Shown here in pieces: positions 17,804 through 26,960 of a DNA stretch of 64,000 nt. Under the pieces are notes generated by a model. The model saw nothing but the letters and a program-made list of their open reading frames with translations. It was not told the origin of the DNA and did no database searches. Made by a program: the position numbers and the translations under genes. Origin of the DNA: Paenibacillus sp. E222 (GTDB lineage Bacteria > Bacillota > Bacilli > Paenibacillales > Paenibacillaceae); contig NZ_CP058552.1 in assembly GCF_013401555.1 (NCBI RefSeq), positions 7,378,001-7,442,000 on the forward strand. Reading direction: 5' to 3'. Numbering within the stretch: position 1 is the first letter of the stretch; every line of letters starts with the position of its first letter.

Positions 17804-18718
17804 GTGACCAAGCTTTCAGAAGCCGTGTATTTAGGTCGTCTGCCCGATGTTCGCATGTCTTTTCAATTATTGGGGCTGCATGCACGAAAAGTAGATTCCA
17901 ACTGGACTTATCCGTCCCACGAGCATTCGATGTATGAAATCCACTGGATGATGGATGGCCAGATGAACATGGTCGTTAACGGGCAGTCATACAGCCAGTC
18001 TGTTGGCGACCTTCTGTTTATCCGTCCTGGTATGACCCATTCCTGCACCGGTGCCGGACCGCAGGGGTTCACTTATTTTTCCGTACATTTCAGCATACAC
18101 GATACTTCTTTTTGCAGAGAACTCAACCGCTATAAAGACATCTATTATCCGGCAGATTCCGATCTGGCTATTGGTCTGTCCTCTTCCCTGTCTACACTCT
18201 ATGATCTGGCCACAGAGCATTTGTTGAGCTCGCTGTCTTCCTCCAAACAAATGAAGGTTCATGCCGCCGTATTTGAACTGCTTGGCTCCCTGGTCGGCCA
18301 GTTATCTCAAAAAGCATCTGTTACTTTATCCCGAAAAGAAACCATCGCCCATCAAATTGCCGAGCACATTGAGGATTCCGTAAGATATATCCATCTTCAT
18401 GGGGAAATTCAGGAGAGCGAGCGAACCTGGATTCAAGACATCGCCAAGTCACTGAACATTAGCCCATCCCAGGTCAATCGCATCTTTCGGCAGATCTACG
18501 GCATTGCCCCGCGCAAATTTTTATCCGAAACCCTGTTGAACGAAGCCCAGCGGCTGTTAAAGCAAACAGACCTGAACATTGACCATATTGCGATGATGCT
18601 GGGGTATAAAACCAATGCGCATTTCAGCCGTCAGTTCAAGCGGTGGACAGGCATCGCGCCAAGTGAATTTCGCAGCCATTCCCAGCAGGCAACGGCAGCC
18701 GATCATCCTGATGATTGA
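17804..18718 (+). CDS. AraC-family transcriptional regulator (pentose operon)
   Basis: An N-terminal cupin sensor domain (HEHSMYEIHWMMDGQMNMVV, GDLLFIRPGMTHS) is followed by a two-HTH AraC domain (DIAKSLNISPSQVNRIFRQ; LNIDHIAMMLGYKTNAHFSRQ; final FKRWTGIAPSEFR). It is transcribed divergently from the xylonate/xylosidase operon, so it is the likely sugar-responsive activator of that operon. Two in-frame starts are possible: ATG at 17765 with no good ribosome site, or GTG at 17804, ten bases after CGAGGGGG; the second is preferred. A terminator separates it from the convergent GH43 gene. Confidence 0.88.
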   Translation: MTKLSEAVYLGRLPDVRMSFQLLGLHARKVDSNWTYPSHEHSMYEIHWMMDGQMNMVVNGQSYSQSVGDLLFIRPGMTHSCTGAGPQGFTYFSVHFSIHDTSFCRELNRYKDIYYPADSDLAIGLSSSLSTLYDLATEHLLSSLSSSKQMKVHAAVFELLGSLVGQLSQKASVTLSRKETIAHQIAEHIEDSVRYIHLHGEIQESERTWIQDIAKSLNISPSQVNRIFRQIYGIAPRKFLSETLLNEAQRLLKQTDLNIDHIAMMLGYKTNAHFSRQFKRWTGIAPSEFRSHSQQATAADHPDD

Positions 18719-18741
18719 CTTTTTAGTGTTCACATGAAATA

Positions 18742-18769
18742 AGCAGCTGCTGAATGATCAGCAGCTGCT
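18742..18769. terminator. Terminator between convergent araC and GH43 genes
   Basis: AGCAGCTGCTGA and TCAGCAGCTGCT form a perfect 12-bp stem with a four-base loop; it lies between two convergent stop codons and can serve both. Confidence 0.75.
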
Positions 18770-18803
18770 CTGTCTTTACAAACGTCGAATCTGTTCAGCC
18801 GGT

Positions 18804-20225
18804 TTATTCTAATGTAAAGGAGGCCAAACTCGCGCCTCCGGCTCCCCTGTAAGTAAAATACAAAGCCTGTCTACCGTCCGGAACGGTAATCTCGGCTGTG
18901 TATTTTTTCCAATCATTTGTAAAATGTACCGGAATCACTCCCAGAACAGGACCGTCCCAGGCCGTTTTGACCTCGAAGACTCCATTACAATATCCGCGCA
19001 CCTTGATCCTAACCTGGCGAATTCCGTTACAATCGAAATATTTAAACCCTGCCGTTGCGGATTCAACCATGTTGGCAATATATCCGGTCTCTTCATCGCC
19101 GTCTCTTCCATCCTGAGTAATCTTCGGAAAGCGGCTGTCCAGCCACGCTCCCTGTCCGAAGCCACCTGTATACAGTTGATCATCTTTCGTAAAAAGATTG
19201 CAAGCCAGGTAAGCCGAGTACTCCCCTTTTCCTTCAAGAGGTCCCCCATTCAAGCCGAGGGAAGTCATTTCCACTTGAGGAATGCTTCCGTCCTCCTCAA
19301 AAGAGATCTTTTCAACGCAGCCCTGACGGTTAAATGCGTCCCCATTGGTGTGGCGGTGATAGAAAATGTACCAGTCCCCGTTTATCTCCACAACGCTGCC
19401 ATGGTTATTCCCGCCATAATACATCGGCTTGTCAGCTGGTTTATAGGCGTCGATATGAAGATCGCAGTTGCTTACGATAACGCCCTGATATTCAAACCCT
19501 TTGTTTGGAAATGTACTGGTAGCATAGCATAATTCATGCATGACGATAGAGGAATAAACCAAGTAGTAGATGTCCCCTCTCTTCCGGATGGAAGGTGCTT
19601 CAAAAAATTCATGTCCTTCAAATCCGCTGCCCTTGCTGTATGGTTGGCTAGGAGCTACGAATGCGGGTTCATCCACAATCGTCAGCATGTCCGGACCAAG
19701 CACCGTCACCATCGCGCCATGTCTCGATTGATCCCCGGGCGCACAGAAGCCGGTATACAGGTATGTATGCTCCCCTTCAGTCAACACGCCGGGATCGAAT
19801 TGTGGCTCGTCCCCGTCTCTTTCTCCCAGTCGAGTGCCATCGGCATATTTCACGTAACCGTAGAATTCATATTGGCCGGCAGGTGTATCGCATACAGCCA
19901 CAGAAACAACCGGCACTTTATCCAGCACATAATACAGATAATACCGTCCATCAGGACCTACCGTAACATCTGGCGCATAGAGGCACATACTGGCATCCGG
20001 ATTCAGCGGATCATCTGTTTTTCGGTAGATCACACCTTCATTTCGCCAATTCCCCAGGTCATTCACTGGGGCCGACCAGCATACATAGTCATTCAAGCAA
20101 AAGACATGTCCGTTAAATCGATCATGCGAACCATACACATAAACTCTGCCGTCAAATACATAAGGCTCACTATCAGGAACGTACTCCCAGGATGGAAGGT
20201 ATGGATTTAACCCCTGTTTCTTCAT
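18804..20225 (-). CDS. GH43 glycosidase with C-terminal carbohydrate-binding domain
   Basis: The product has 473 residues and no signal peptide. The N-terminal two thirds form a GH43 propeller: YLPSWEYVPDSEPYVF with the catalytic Asp region, YAPDVTVGPDGRYYLYY with the central Asp and FEGHEFFEAPSIRK with the acid Glu. The last 120 residues (from AGFKYFDCNGIRQVRIKVRGY) form a beta-sandwich like CBM6/CBM36. Such proteins hydrolyse arabinosyl or xylosyl linkages in arabinoxylan oligosaccharides; exact specificity is open. It stands divergent to an AraC regulator (20343) that in turn faces a sugar ABC importer, suggesting one regulon. Confidence 0.85.
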   Translation of the reverse strand: MKKQGLNPYLPSWEYVPDSEPYVFDGRVYVYGSHDRFNGHVFCLNDYVCWSAPVNDLGNWRNEGVIYRKTDDPLNPDASMCLYAPDVTVGPDGRYYLYYVLDKVPVVSVAVCDTPAGQYEFYGYVKYADGTRLGERDGDEPQFDPGVLTEGEHTYLYTGFCAPGDQSRHGAMVTVLGPDMLTIVDEPAFVAPSQPYSKGSGFEGHEFFEAPSIRKRGDIYYLVYSSIVMHELCYATSTFPNKGFEYQGVIVSNCDLHIDAYKPADKPMYYGGNNHGSVVEINGDWYIFYHRHTNGDAFNRQGCVEKISFEEDGSIPQVEMTSLGLNGGPLEGKGEYSAYLACNLFTKDDQLYTGGFGQGAWLDSRFPKITQDGRDGDEETGYIANMVESATAGFKYFDCNGIRQVRIKVRGYCNGVFEVKTAWDGPVLGVIPVHFTNDWKKYTAEITVPDGRQALYFTYRGAGGASLASFTLE

Positions 20226-20342
20226 TCAAGCTGCACTCCTCGCAAAAGTAATTAGGCAATATGATTTGAAAATAAATCCCGTATAATAGAAAACAACTAA
20301 AACGCTTACTGACTTTTCAACTCTAATAATAAGGTGAAGACA

Positions 20343-21149
20343 ATGACAAACATTTTTTACGTTGAGTATGACGCTGCACATAACAGCAATTTTGTTTTTG
20401 ATATTCCCGAAGGGCACAACTGCTGGCTTTTGGTTATTACACAGACTCCTGCTCAGTTCTGGGTAGATGGAAAACTGAAGGATTACCCTCCCCATTGTGC
20501 CGTTTTTTTTGAACCGCATCAAAAAGTGTATTATCGGGCTTGTGGAGAGCAATATATTAATGATTGGATTCGTTTTGAAAGCGATGAGCCTTACGTGACC
20601 GAAACCTCGCTTCCATTTGGCAAACCTTTTCCTTTGGATGACCCCGAATATTGCCACATGCTATTCCAACTGCTTGTCATAGAGAATTCATTCAAAAAAG
20701 ATTACAGGGAATCATCCATAGATTGTCTGCTCCGGACCCTGTTCAATAAACTGCTTGAGTCTTACTTTCAAGAAAAGATTAGTCCTCAACACTATAATCT
20801 TTTAAAACTTCGGGCGGCCGTCCACAATAATCCCAGCCACCCTTGGACCATATCGGAAATGGCTAAAATCATTAGCATCAGTCCGGGATACCTGCAATTC
20901 ATTTACAAGAAATTGTTTGGCCTCTCGTGTATGGATGATGTTATTCATAGTCGAATTCGCTTAGCCAAAGAATACCTTCGACATAACCTCTACACGGTTT
21001 CAGAGATTGCAGACCGCTGCGGTTACCGTAATGTAGAGCATTTTTGCAGGCAGTTCAAACAAGTGACTGGTTCGACACCAAAGAGATTTCACAAACGGAT
21101 CGTCGACTTGCCTGTTGGCACAGCCGATTTCGATGGGGTCAACCCTTGA
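20343..21149 (+). CDS. AraC-family transcriptional regulator
   Basis: About 268 residues: a variable N-terminal ligand domain (PAQFWVDGKLKDYPPHCAVF region) and an AraC HTH pair (WTISEMAKIISISPGYLQFI; YTVSEIADRCGYRNVEHFCR; FKQVTGSTPKRFH). It is divergent from the GH43 gene at 18804-20225, and its 3' end overlaps the last 11 bases of the convergent permease gene, so the two transcripts are antisense at their ends. The probable targets are the GH43 gene and the sugar importer. A GTG at 20334 is in frame, but AAGGTG six bases before the ATG at 20343 makes the ATG more likely. Confidence 0.87.
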   Translation: MTNIFYVEYDAAHNSNFVFDIPEGHNCWLLVITQTPAQFWVDGKLKDYPPHCAVFFEPHQKVYYRACGEQYINDWIRFESDEPYVTETSLPFGKPFPLDDPEYCHMLFQLLVIENSFKKDYRESSIDCLLRTLFNKLLESYFQEKISPQHYNLLKLRAAVHNNPSHPWTISEMAKIISISPGYLQFIYKKLFGLSCMDDVIHSRIRLAKEYLRHNLYTVSEIADRCGYRNVEHFCRQFKQVTGSTPKRFHKRIVDLPVGTADFDGVNP

Positions 21150-21996
21150 TTCCCGTCATCGTAATCCCCTGAATAAAATACTTTTGTCCGATGAAGAAGA
21201 GAATCAGCACGGGGATCACTGTAATCAAGGAAACCGCCATCAGCATCTGTATTTGGGAAGAGCCAAAAGAATTCTGAAAGAACTGCAAACCGATAGCCAA
21301 TGTAAAATTCTCATCGCTATTCAAATAAATTAACGGAGACATGTAGTCATTCCAGTGAAAGGTAATTGACATGAGACCAACCGTAATCAAAGCCGGTTTG
21401 ATGGCTGGCAGCAGTATTTTGTAATAAATCTGGAAGGCATTTGCACCGTCAATATAGGCGGCTTCATCCAGATCTTTCGGAATGGTTTTGAAGAATTGTC
21501 TGAGAAGGAAAATGTTAAATGCTCCTCCCCCAAAAAAGGAGGGAATGATCAGAGGCATCAACGTATCAAGCCAGCCAAGTTTGGTGAACAACAGATACGT
21601 AGGAATGAGAGTCACCTGACTGGGGAGCATCATGGTAGCAAGCACGACGGTAAATAACAACCCGCTGTATCTGGATTTGAAGCGTGCAAAGCCAAAGGCT
21701 ACAAATGAAGCGGAAAGAACCGTTCCAAACGTTGCCAGTCCCGTTACGATTAAGGTATTCCATGTATACCGTGTGAAATCCGCATACTGCCAACCCTGAA
21801 TGAAATTATCCCACGTAAAAGTTCCCGGGATGATTTTGGGAGGCAGCGTATAGGCTTCCGAGGGGATTTTAAAGGCGGTGGAAAGCATCCATATAAACGG
21901 AAAGATAAAAACGACTGCAACAATTGTCAGTATTATATAACTCAAGCTGACTCTGATTCGATCGCTGGTTCTTTTACTTTTATAATAAGCCTCCAT
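21139..21996 (-). CDS. Sugar ABC transporter permease, MalG/LacG-like
   Basis: A six-helix BPD_transp_1 permease of the carbohydrate CUT1 class; the EAA loop reads EAAYIDGANAFQIYYKILLP and the C-terminus ends in QGITMTGIKG, typical of MalG-type subunits. The frame is open to a TTG at 22011, but GGGAGGTG just before the ATG at 21996 marks the real start. It pairs with the MalF-type protein encoded 16 bp upstream. No ATPase gene lies in the cluster, so a shared MsmX-type ATPase encoded elsewhere probably energises it. Confidence 0.9.
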   Translation of the reverse strand: MEAYYKSKRTSDRIRVSLSYIILTIVAVVFIFPFIWMLSTAFKIPSEAYTLPPKIIPGTFTWDNFIQGWQYADFTRYTWNTLIVTGLATFGTVLSASFVAFGFARFKSRYSGLLFTVVLATMMLPSQVTLIPTYLLFTKLGWLDTLMPLIIPSFFGGGAFNIFLLRQFFKTIPKDLDEAAYIDGANAFQIYYKILLPAIKPALITVGLMSITFHWNDYMSPLIYLNSDENFTLAIGLQFFQNSFGSSQIQMLMAVSLITVIPVLILFFIGQKYFIQGITMTGIKG

Positions 21997-22012
21997 GGCT
22001 GCACCTCCCAAA

Positions 22013-22906
22013 TTAGTTATCGTAATAAACCCAGTGTCTGGAGGTCCGGTTTACGATTAGAGTGATGAGCATAATAACTAAGAATAATAACCAGGCCAAA
22101 GTTGAGGCGTAACCCATCTCGTTATATTTAAATCCGCTGTTATAAATATGCATCATGTAAGTATAGGTGGAGTAACTTGGGCCGCCTTCGGTCAGGATGA
22201 AAGGTTGCATAAAGATTTGAAAACCACCGATAATCCCCATGATCAGATTAAAATAAAGCGTAGGCGTTATCAGAGGCAGAGTAATCCGCGTAATTTTCAC
22301 TAAACTGCTCGCTCCATCCATTTCAGCACTCTCATATAGGGCTTCCGGAATATCCTGCAGCCCCGCAAGTGTAATGATAATGGAATTCCCGATGGTCCAG
22401 ACCCCCATAATAATAATTGCCGGCATCGCCCATTTGGTATCGCTTAACCAGTTCGGTCCTGTAATGCCGAATAGAGAAAGGAAATAGTTAACGAGTCCGT
22501 ATTGAGCATTAAAAATCCACCCCCAAAGCAAGGTAACCGCAACGCCGGATGTGATATAAGGGATATAAAAGCTGGTTCGAAAAAAACCAACCCCCTTAAT
22601 TTTTTGATTAAGCAGAAGAGCAATCAGAAAGGACAAGAGCAAGCTGGCCGGAACGGAAACCAACACAAAATATAGCGTATTCAGCAACGAACGGTAAAAT
22701 AGTGGGTCCTGTGTAAAGGCTCTGACGATATTATCTAAGCCAATAAATTGACCTGAGCCGGTCATATCCATATTTGTGAAAACCAGAATGATGGAATAAA
22801 CCATGGGATATAAAGTGAATATTAAAAAGCCCAAAAGCCATGGCGAGATAAAGAGGAAAAATGATTTTTCCTCCCTTTTTTCAATGCTAATGTTTCGAGC
22901 CTTCAT
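22013..22906 (-). CDS. Sugar ABC transporter permease, MalF/UgpA-like
   Basis: A 297-residue CUT1 permease with about six transmembrane helices; the ATPase-coupling loop EALYESAEMDGASSLVKITRITLP carries the EAA motif. GGAGGCGAAAGA precedes the ATG at 22906. It lies 99 bp behind the solute-binding lipoprotein gene and forms the heterodimeric pore with the following permease. Confidence 0.9.
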   Translation of the reverse strand: MKARNISIEKREEKSFFLFISPWLLGFLIFTLYPMVYSIILVFTNMDMTGSGQFIGLDNIVRAFTQDPLFYRSLLNTLYFVLVSVPASLLLSFLIALLLNQKIKGVGFFRTSFYIPYITSGVAVTLLWGWIFNAQYGLVNYFLSLFGITGPNWLSDTKWAMPAIIIMGVWTIGNSIIITLAGLQDIPEALYESAEMDGASSLVKITRITLPLITPTLYFNLIMGIIGGFQIFMQPFILTEGGPSYSTYTYMMHIYNSGFKYNEMGYASTLAWLLFLVIMLITLIVNRTSRHWVYYDN

Positions 22907-23005
22907 TCTTTCGCCTCCATAAATGCCTGCATTTGCAAGACCGATTATGATAGAGATGGGGGGACTGCCCCCCCATTGTTAAACAAACCGTACATTGTTC
23001 TTCTA

Positions 23006-24322
23006 TTATTTGTTTTGATGGATCGAGTCAAGAGCGGCCTGAATTTGTGAGGTATAGGCTTTAGCGGCTTCCTCAGCCGATTTCCCCTGAACGGTGACCT
23101 GCTGCCAGGTCTGCTTGTAAAGATCCCCTGCCTTAGCAATGGAGCCTCCCCAAGGGAAAGTTATGGCATCCTGCAGTCCAGTTACAAAATCCACCATGGA
23201 GATATCTGTACCTTCAATTTTCAAGTTGGCAAACGTACTTTCAGCCGATTCTTTCGCCGCAGGAAGATTTACCTTGCTGTACAATTCGCCTACCTCTTTA
23301 TTCAGGGATACTGTTTTTATATAAGCCCAAGCCGCTTCTTTATTTTTAGAATCTTTATTCATGGCGAAGCCGGTCTGAAATTTAATGTTGACTGTCTTTC
23401 CGGACGGATCTTTTGGAGGCATCACAATTCCCCATTTGAAATTTGATCCAATATTTTTGGAAATCGTCGAAGCTTCAAACACACCTAGCGGATACATCGC
23501 AGCCTTGCCTGCAGCGAACATTTGATCCATGGGCATGCTCTTGGCAGCAGCATCATCCGGCATTGCTTTTGCGTTCACCAGGTCGCCAAACAATTGGTAC
23601 CCCTTAAGCGTATTGGGATCATCCAAAGTCTGTTTGGTCCAATCCTCGTTATATGGCATCCCTCCGTATATAAATGGAGCAAAGCTTTGCAAAATCCAGT
23701 GGGACACAATACCGTAGACCCGGTTTACTCCTTCACCCGACGAGATCTGTTTGGCTGTTGCCGAAAAATCATCCCAAGTCCAGTCATTTGTTGGATAAGG
23801 GATCCCCGCCTTGTCAAAGATGTCTTTATTGTACGCAATCATAAAATCCGAGGCTGTTGTCGGCATACCTTTGCGTGTACCGTCCGGATCAACATATCCT
23901 CCGTCAACTCCCTGCGTAAACAAAGCTTCCAGGTCTAATTGATCCTTTTCAATATAAGGGTTTAAATCTTCGAACCATTTAGACCTTAGCCCTTTCCAGT
24001 CCGGGGACATCATAATCACATCACCAGCATTTCCCGCAGCGAGAGCTGCATCCAACTTAACATCGATGTTATCTGCCGGGAGCCAAACTTCATGCACCTT
24101 CACTTTTGGATAGAGTTTCTTGAAAATTTTAGTTGCTTCCTTCCGGGACTGGAGCTCCTCACCGCCGCCCCACCCGAAAATGGTAAGGTCGCCGGAAATT
24201 TCCTGCCCACCCGGATTAGAACTGCCCCCAGGGTTTTCCTCCGCCTGATTACCGTTTCCTCCGCAAGCTGTGAGCGCTGTCATTAATATCCCGATGAATA
24301 GAATGGCTGAAAATCTTCTCAT
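23006..24322 (-). CDS. Sugar-binding lipoprotein, SBP family 1
   Basis: A 438-residue extracellular solute-binding protein. The lipoprotein signal ends in TALTACGG (Cys20), then a Gly/Asn/Ser linker leads into the bilobed SBP_bac_1 domain (DLTIFGWGGGEELQSR, DVIMMSPDWKGL, AAMYPLGVFEAS, FAMNKDSKNKEAAWAYIK). It captures a sugar or oligosaccharide for the MalF/MalG-type pore encoded downstream. The neighbouring GH43 enzyme suggests xylo- or arabino-oligosaccharides. AAAGGAGGATAAAT precedes the ATG. A cre-like site lies about 215 bp upstream. Confidence 0.9.
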   Translation of the reverse strand: MRRFSAILFIGILMTALTACGGNGNQAEENPGGSSNPGGQEISGDLTIFGWGGGEELQSRKEATKIFKKLYPKVKVHEVWLPADNIDVKLDAALAAGNAGDVIMMSPDWKGLRSKWFEDLNPYIEKDQLDLEALFTQGVDGGYVDPDGTRKGMPTTASDFMIAYNKDIFDKAGIPYPTNDWTWDDFSATAKQISSGEGVNRVYGIVSHWILQSFAPFIYGGMPYNEDWTKQTLDDPNTLKGYQLFGDLVNAKAMPDDAAAKSMPMDQMFAAGKAAMYPLGVFEASTISKNIGSNFKWGIVMPPKDPSGKTVNIKFQTGFAMNKDSKNKEAAWAYIKTVSLNKEVGELYSKVNLPAAKESAESTFANLKIEGTDISMVDFVTGLQDAITFPWGGSIAKAGDLYKQTWQQVTVQGKSAEEAAKAYTSQIQAALDSIHQNK

Positions 24323-24535
24323 ATTTATCCTCCTTTGTACTTAGGCCATGGCTAATGTTATAACCCGATGAATGAATTTAACATCCTGACTACATTCGAA
24401 AAACGGGGGAGGGGATTACTGATCAATCCTTATTTAATACAAAGATCCTATGACCAACCCAAACCTGAATCTGTCCTAAAATTGCACGGTGAAACTTCCC
24501 AGACATCGCATATCGAAACACCACTCCTTCTGCTT

Positions 24536-24550
24536 TGTTAGCGTTTTCTT
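24536..24550. promoter_or_regulatory. cre-like site upstream of the sugar importer
   Basis: TGTTAGCGTTTTCTT matches the reverse cre consensus with one mismatch, and fits catabolite repression by CcpA of the importer operon. Confidence 0.45.
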
Positions 24551-24703
24551 TTGTTATTTAAAAGTAAGGTTTCTCACGGTTTGATTCAATGACCTATCCT
24601 AAAGAATTATTGATCAATAGTCACATTCAACTATTTGTTGTTACGGGCTGTGGTAAAACTCTTGCAAGAAAAGAAGATGTCTTAGAGGAATGAGACGAAC
24701 AAA

Positions 24704-24738
24704 AAAAAGGGACTCGATGTGCTCATCGAATCCCTTTT
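24704..24738 (-). terminator. Terminator of the CotH-like gene
   Basis: On the minus strand AAAAGGGAtTCGATGA and its near-complement pair around GCA, followed by a run of eight T. Confidence 0.85.
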
Positions 24739-24750
24739 ATTCCATCCTGA

Positions 24751-26733
24751 TTATTTAGATGTAAGACTTACTTTTGCAGCCGTTTGATCCCAATCCACGG
24801 TCAGTCCCAGTCCTTCAGAGATGAAGCGTACCGGTACAAGTGTGCGACTGTTCTTGATAATGGCTGGTGCATCAATTTCGAGCGTTTCACTATTCACCGT
24901 TGCCGTGCTGCTTCCGATCTGGAGCACAAGCGTCTGGTCATTCAGAACGGCTGTTACCGTTTTCGCTGTTTTGTCCCACGTTACTTCTGCACCCAAAGCT
25001 TCAAGGATGGCGTTCACAGGTACCATAACTCGTCCGTTTTGCTCTAACGGGTCCTGATCCGGGAACGTAATCGCTTGGCCATCCAGGGTTACCGTAATCG
25101 CTTTGTCTGTTGTTCCTGTTCCGGTATCCGTACCTGTATCTTCCGAAGTCTCAGGCAGAGGTGTTACTTCACGTCCAAGCTGCTCTTGCAGATTGGCAAG
25201 TCGGTTCAGGGCAAACGTCGTCAGCGATCCCGCTGCCATGGAGCCCATACCTCCGCCAAAGTTACCGCCAGGACGTGTCTGGGTATTGCCTGTGCTGGCT
25301 GTTGTTCCCGTTCCTGTTGTGCCATCCGGCGGTGTCGTACCATCGGGAGGTGTCATGCCTTCAAAACCTTCCGGAGGCGTCATACCTTCCATGCCCTCTG
25401 GCGGTGTCATACCTTCGAATCCTTCTGGTGGTGTACCACCCATGCCACCCATACCGCCTGCTGCATCAGCGTTGGCTGAATATGCGATGTTGGATTCAAA
25501 CTGCTCTGCTGTGTAGAACTTCGTTGGATCTGCTTCTACATATGGACGAATGATGTCAGCCAGATCTGTGATACGGTCCTGAATGTCTTCCAGATAGTCC
25601 GTTAACTCATTGACGTAGCTCAAGTATTTTTCCTTATACTCAGGCACAGCCAGCAGGTTGTTGATCATCGGTACATTTTCCATGCTAATGCCCAGTACTG
25701 GCTCGTCCACAGATACGTTCGTTGCGTTGGTGTTGGTCATCGTTGATCCAGTTGTTGTTGTTCCACGTCCGCCTCCACCGGCGTATCCATTAAAAGACAT
25801 GTTAAAGTCCCAAGGGACAACGGTGAATTTGCCATCTGCGTCGCCGTAGAGCATGTAGTTATGCCCTTTGTCACCGCTATAGCTATCATAGTTGCCAAAG
25901 ACCATGTTGCCCGCGATATATTTCAGTGCCGAATCCACGTCCAGCACACTCTCGATATCGCCTTTTTCACCTTCAGGCATGTCGTTCAGCGTTTTGATGA
26001 AGTTTTTGAGCTTGGTTTTATTCTCGTCCGTACCCAAATCTTCGGTGATGGTGCTGTAGTCACTGCCTTCTGAATACTGCAGATAACTCTTCTCCTCCGT
26101 ATCGTAGAGGACACCGTCCTCATAATCTTCGCCGTAATTGCGTTCCAGGTAGCTGTCATCTACTGCTTCGACCCCGGTATAGAAACCAACCAGTTCGCCG
26201 TTGATATACAGATTAACGTAGTTCGTCATCGGTACATCCATGCCAATGCTGCGCAGCGCTTCATAATGAAGAACTTCACGCATGTACGATGGATCGGCGT
26301 AGTTGTTGTTCAGGACCATTTTATCCAGACCAAGCAGGGTTTGTGTTTTGTCGTATTTATCGAACTTCAGTCTGAAGCTGTAACGGTCGGAATCTTGCAT
26401 CGAGGCTACGGATTTCAACGTCAGATTACCCTTGGTGGAGAAACCAACGTTATCCAGCTTGTTGCCGTCCACTTCCACACTTACCTTCTTATAATCCTTA
26501 TCCAGCGGGCTTTCGAGCATGCTCTTCCAGTCTGCATCATCAATCGTAACATTCACATCAATGATGTTGTCCGTTTGGAACAACGATTCATAGGCTTGAG
26601 TGACACCTGTGCTGGTAGTTGTATCCTCAGCGGCAAACGCAGCGTTCGGGCTTCCTAGCAAAACAAAAGAAGATGATGTTACCATCGTCACGGACAAGGC
26701 CGTTACTGCAACTTTACGTAGTAAACTATTCAA
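24751..26733 (-). CDS. Secreted CotH-family protein with copper-amine-oxidase-like C-terminal domain
   Basis: A 660-residue exported protein: signal peptide ending near AAFAAED (residue 35), a CotH domain (about 60-400, with FSTKGN, RYSFRLKFDKYDK, YGDADGKFTVVPWDFNMSF), a low-complexity segment repeating TPPEGFEGM/TPPEGMEGM four times and Gly/Thr-rich linkers (about 430-510), then a C-terminal domain of the copper-amine-oxidase N-like type (VTLDGQAITF, GRVMVPVNAILEALGAEV, ISEGLGLTVDW; about 560-660). CotH proteins are atypical kinases of spore coat proteins; the DFN metal motif is seen here. Fusion to a cell-surface type domain and a signal peptide points to an extracellular role. Start is TTG behind AAGGAGGA. 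Confidence 0.85.
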   Translation of the reverse strand: MNSLLRKVAVTALSVTMVTSSSFVLLGSPNAAFAAEDTTTSTGVTQAYESLFQTDNIIDVNVTIDDADWKSMLESPLDKDYKKVSVEVDGNKLDNVGFSTKGNLTLKSVASMQDSDRYSFRLKFDKYDKTQTLLGLDKMVLNNNYADPSYMREVLHYEALRSIGMDVPMTNYVNLYINGELVGFYTGVEAVDDSYLERNYGEDYEDGVLYDTEEKSYLQYSEGSDYSTITEDLGTDENKTKLKNFIKTLNDMPEGEKGDIESVLDVDSALKYIAGNMVFGNYDSYSGDKGHNYMLYGDADGKFTVVPWDFNMSFNGYAGGGGRGTTTTGSTMTNTNATNVSVDEPVLGISMENVPMINNLLAVPEYKEKYLSYVNELTDYLEDIQDRITDLADIIRPYVEADPTKFYTAEQFESNIAYSANADAAGGMGGMGGTPPEGFEGMTPPEGMEGMTPPEGFEGMTPPDGTTPPDGTTGTGTTASTGNTQTRPGGNFGGGMGSMAAGSLTTFALNRLANLQEQLGREVTPLPETSEDTGTDTGTGTTDKAITVTLDGQAITFPDQDPLEQNGRVMVPVNAILEALGAEVTWDKTAKTVTAVLNDQTLVLQIGSSTATVNSETLEIDAPAIIKNSRTLVPVRFISEGLGLTVDWDQTAAKVSLTSK

Positions 26734-26833
26734 ATGATGAATCCTCCTTATTGGTTTCTGTTAAGCAACGTAGGCTTATGAAACCATGGTAGAGGACAAA
26801 CCTTTAATGAATCTTAAATCAATGATCCACAAC

Positions 26834-26855
26834 AAAAAGTAGCCCATCAGGCTAC
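26834..26855 (-). terminator. Terminator of the multidomain esterase gene
   Basis: GTAGCC and GGCTAC pair around a short loop on the minus strand, followed by TTTTT (26838-26834). Confidence 0.7.
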
Positions 26856-26927
26856 ATAAGTTGAACTATAAATGGTACACCTTATCACTCCGATTGCAGG
26901 ATGGTGTACAATTGAGCTTCAACTTAT
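26856..26927. repeat. Short hairpin element of the GTTGAA repeat family
   Basis: ATAAGTTGAA at the left and TTCAACTTAT at the right bound a 72-bp imperfect palindrome, with inner GGTACACC/GGTGTAC arms. The 8-mer CAGGCTAC stands immediately to the left and again about 12 bp past the right end, resembling a target duplication. The terminal motif is shared with the elements at 17556 and 31317. Confidence 0.5.
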
Positions 26928-26960
26928 ATAGACGCCTGCCAGGCTACTTGTTCTGATCCT

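Larger units (their letters stand above)
24323..24750. other. Intergenic region upstream of the sugar importer
   Basis: No coding signal. It holds the importer's upstream region with a cre-like site at 24536-24550 and, at its right end, the terminator of the CotH-like gene. Confidence 0.4.

Noticed and set aside
20226..20657. Minus-strand frame antisense to the AraC gene at 20343
   Set aside because: The AraC product has clear HTH domains; the antisense frame has no family features.
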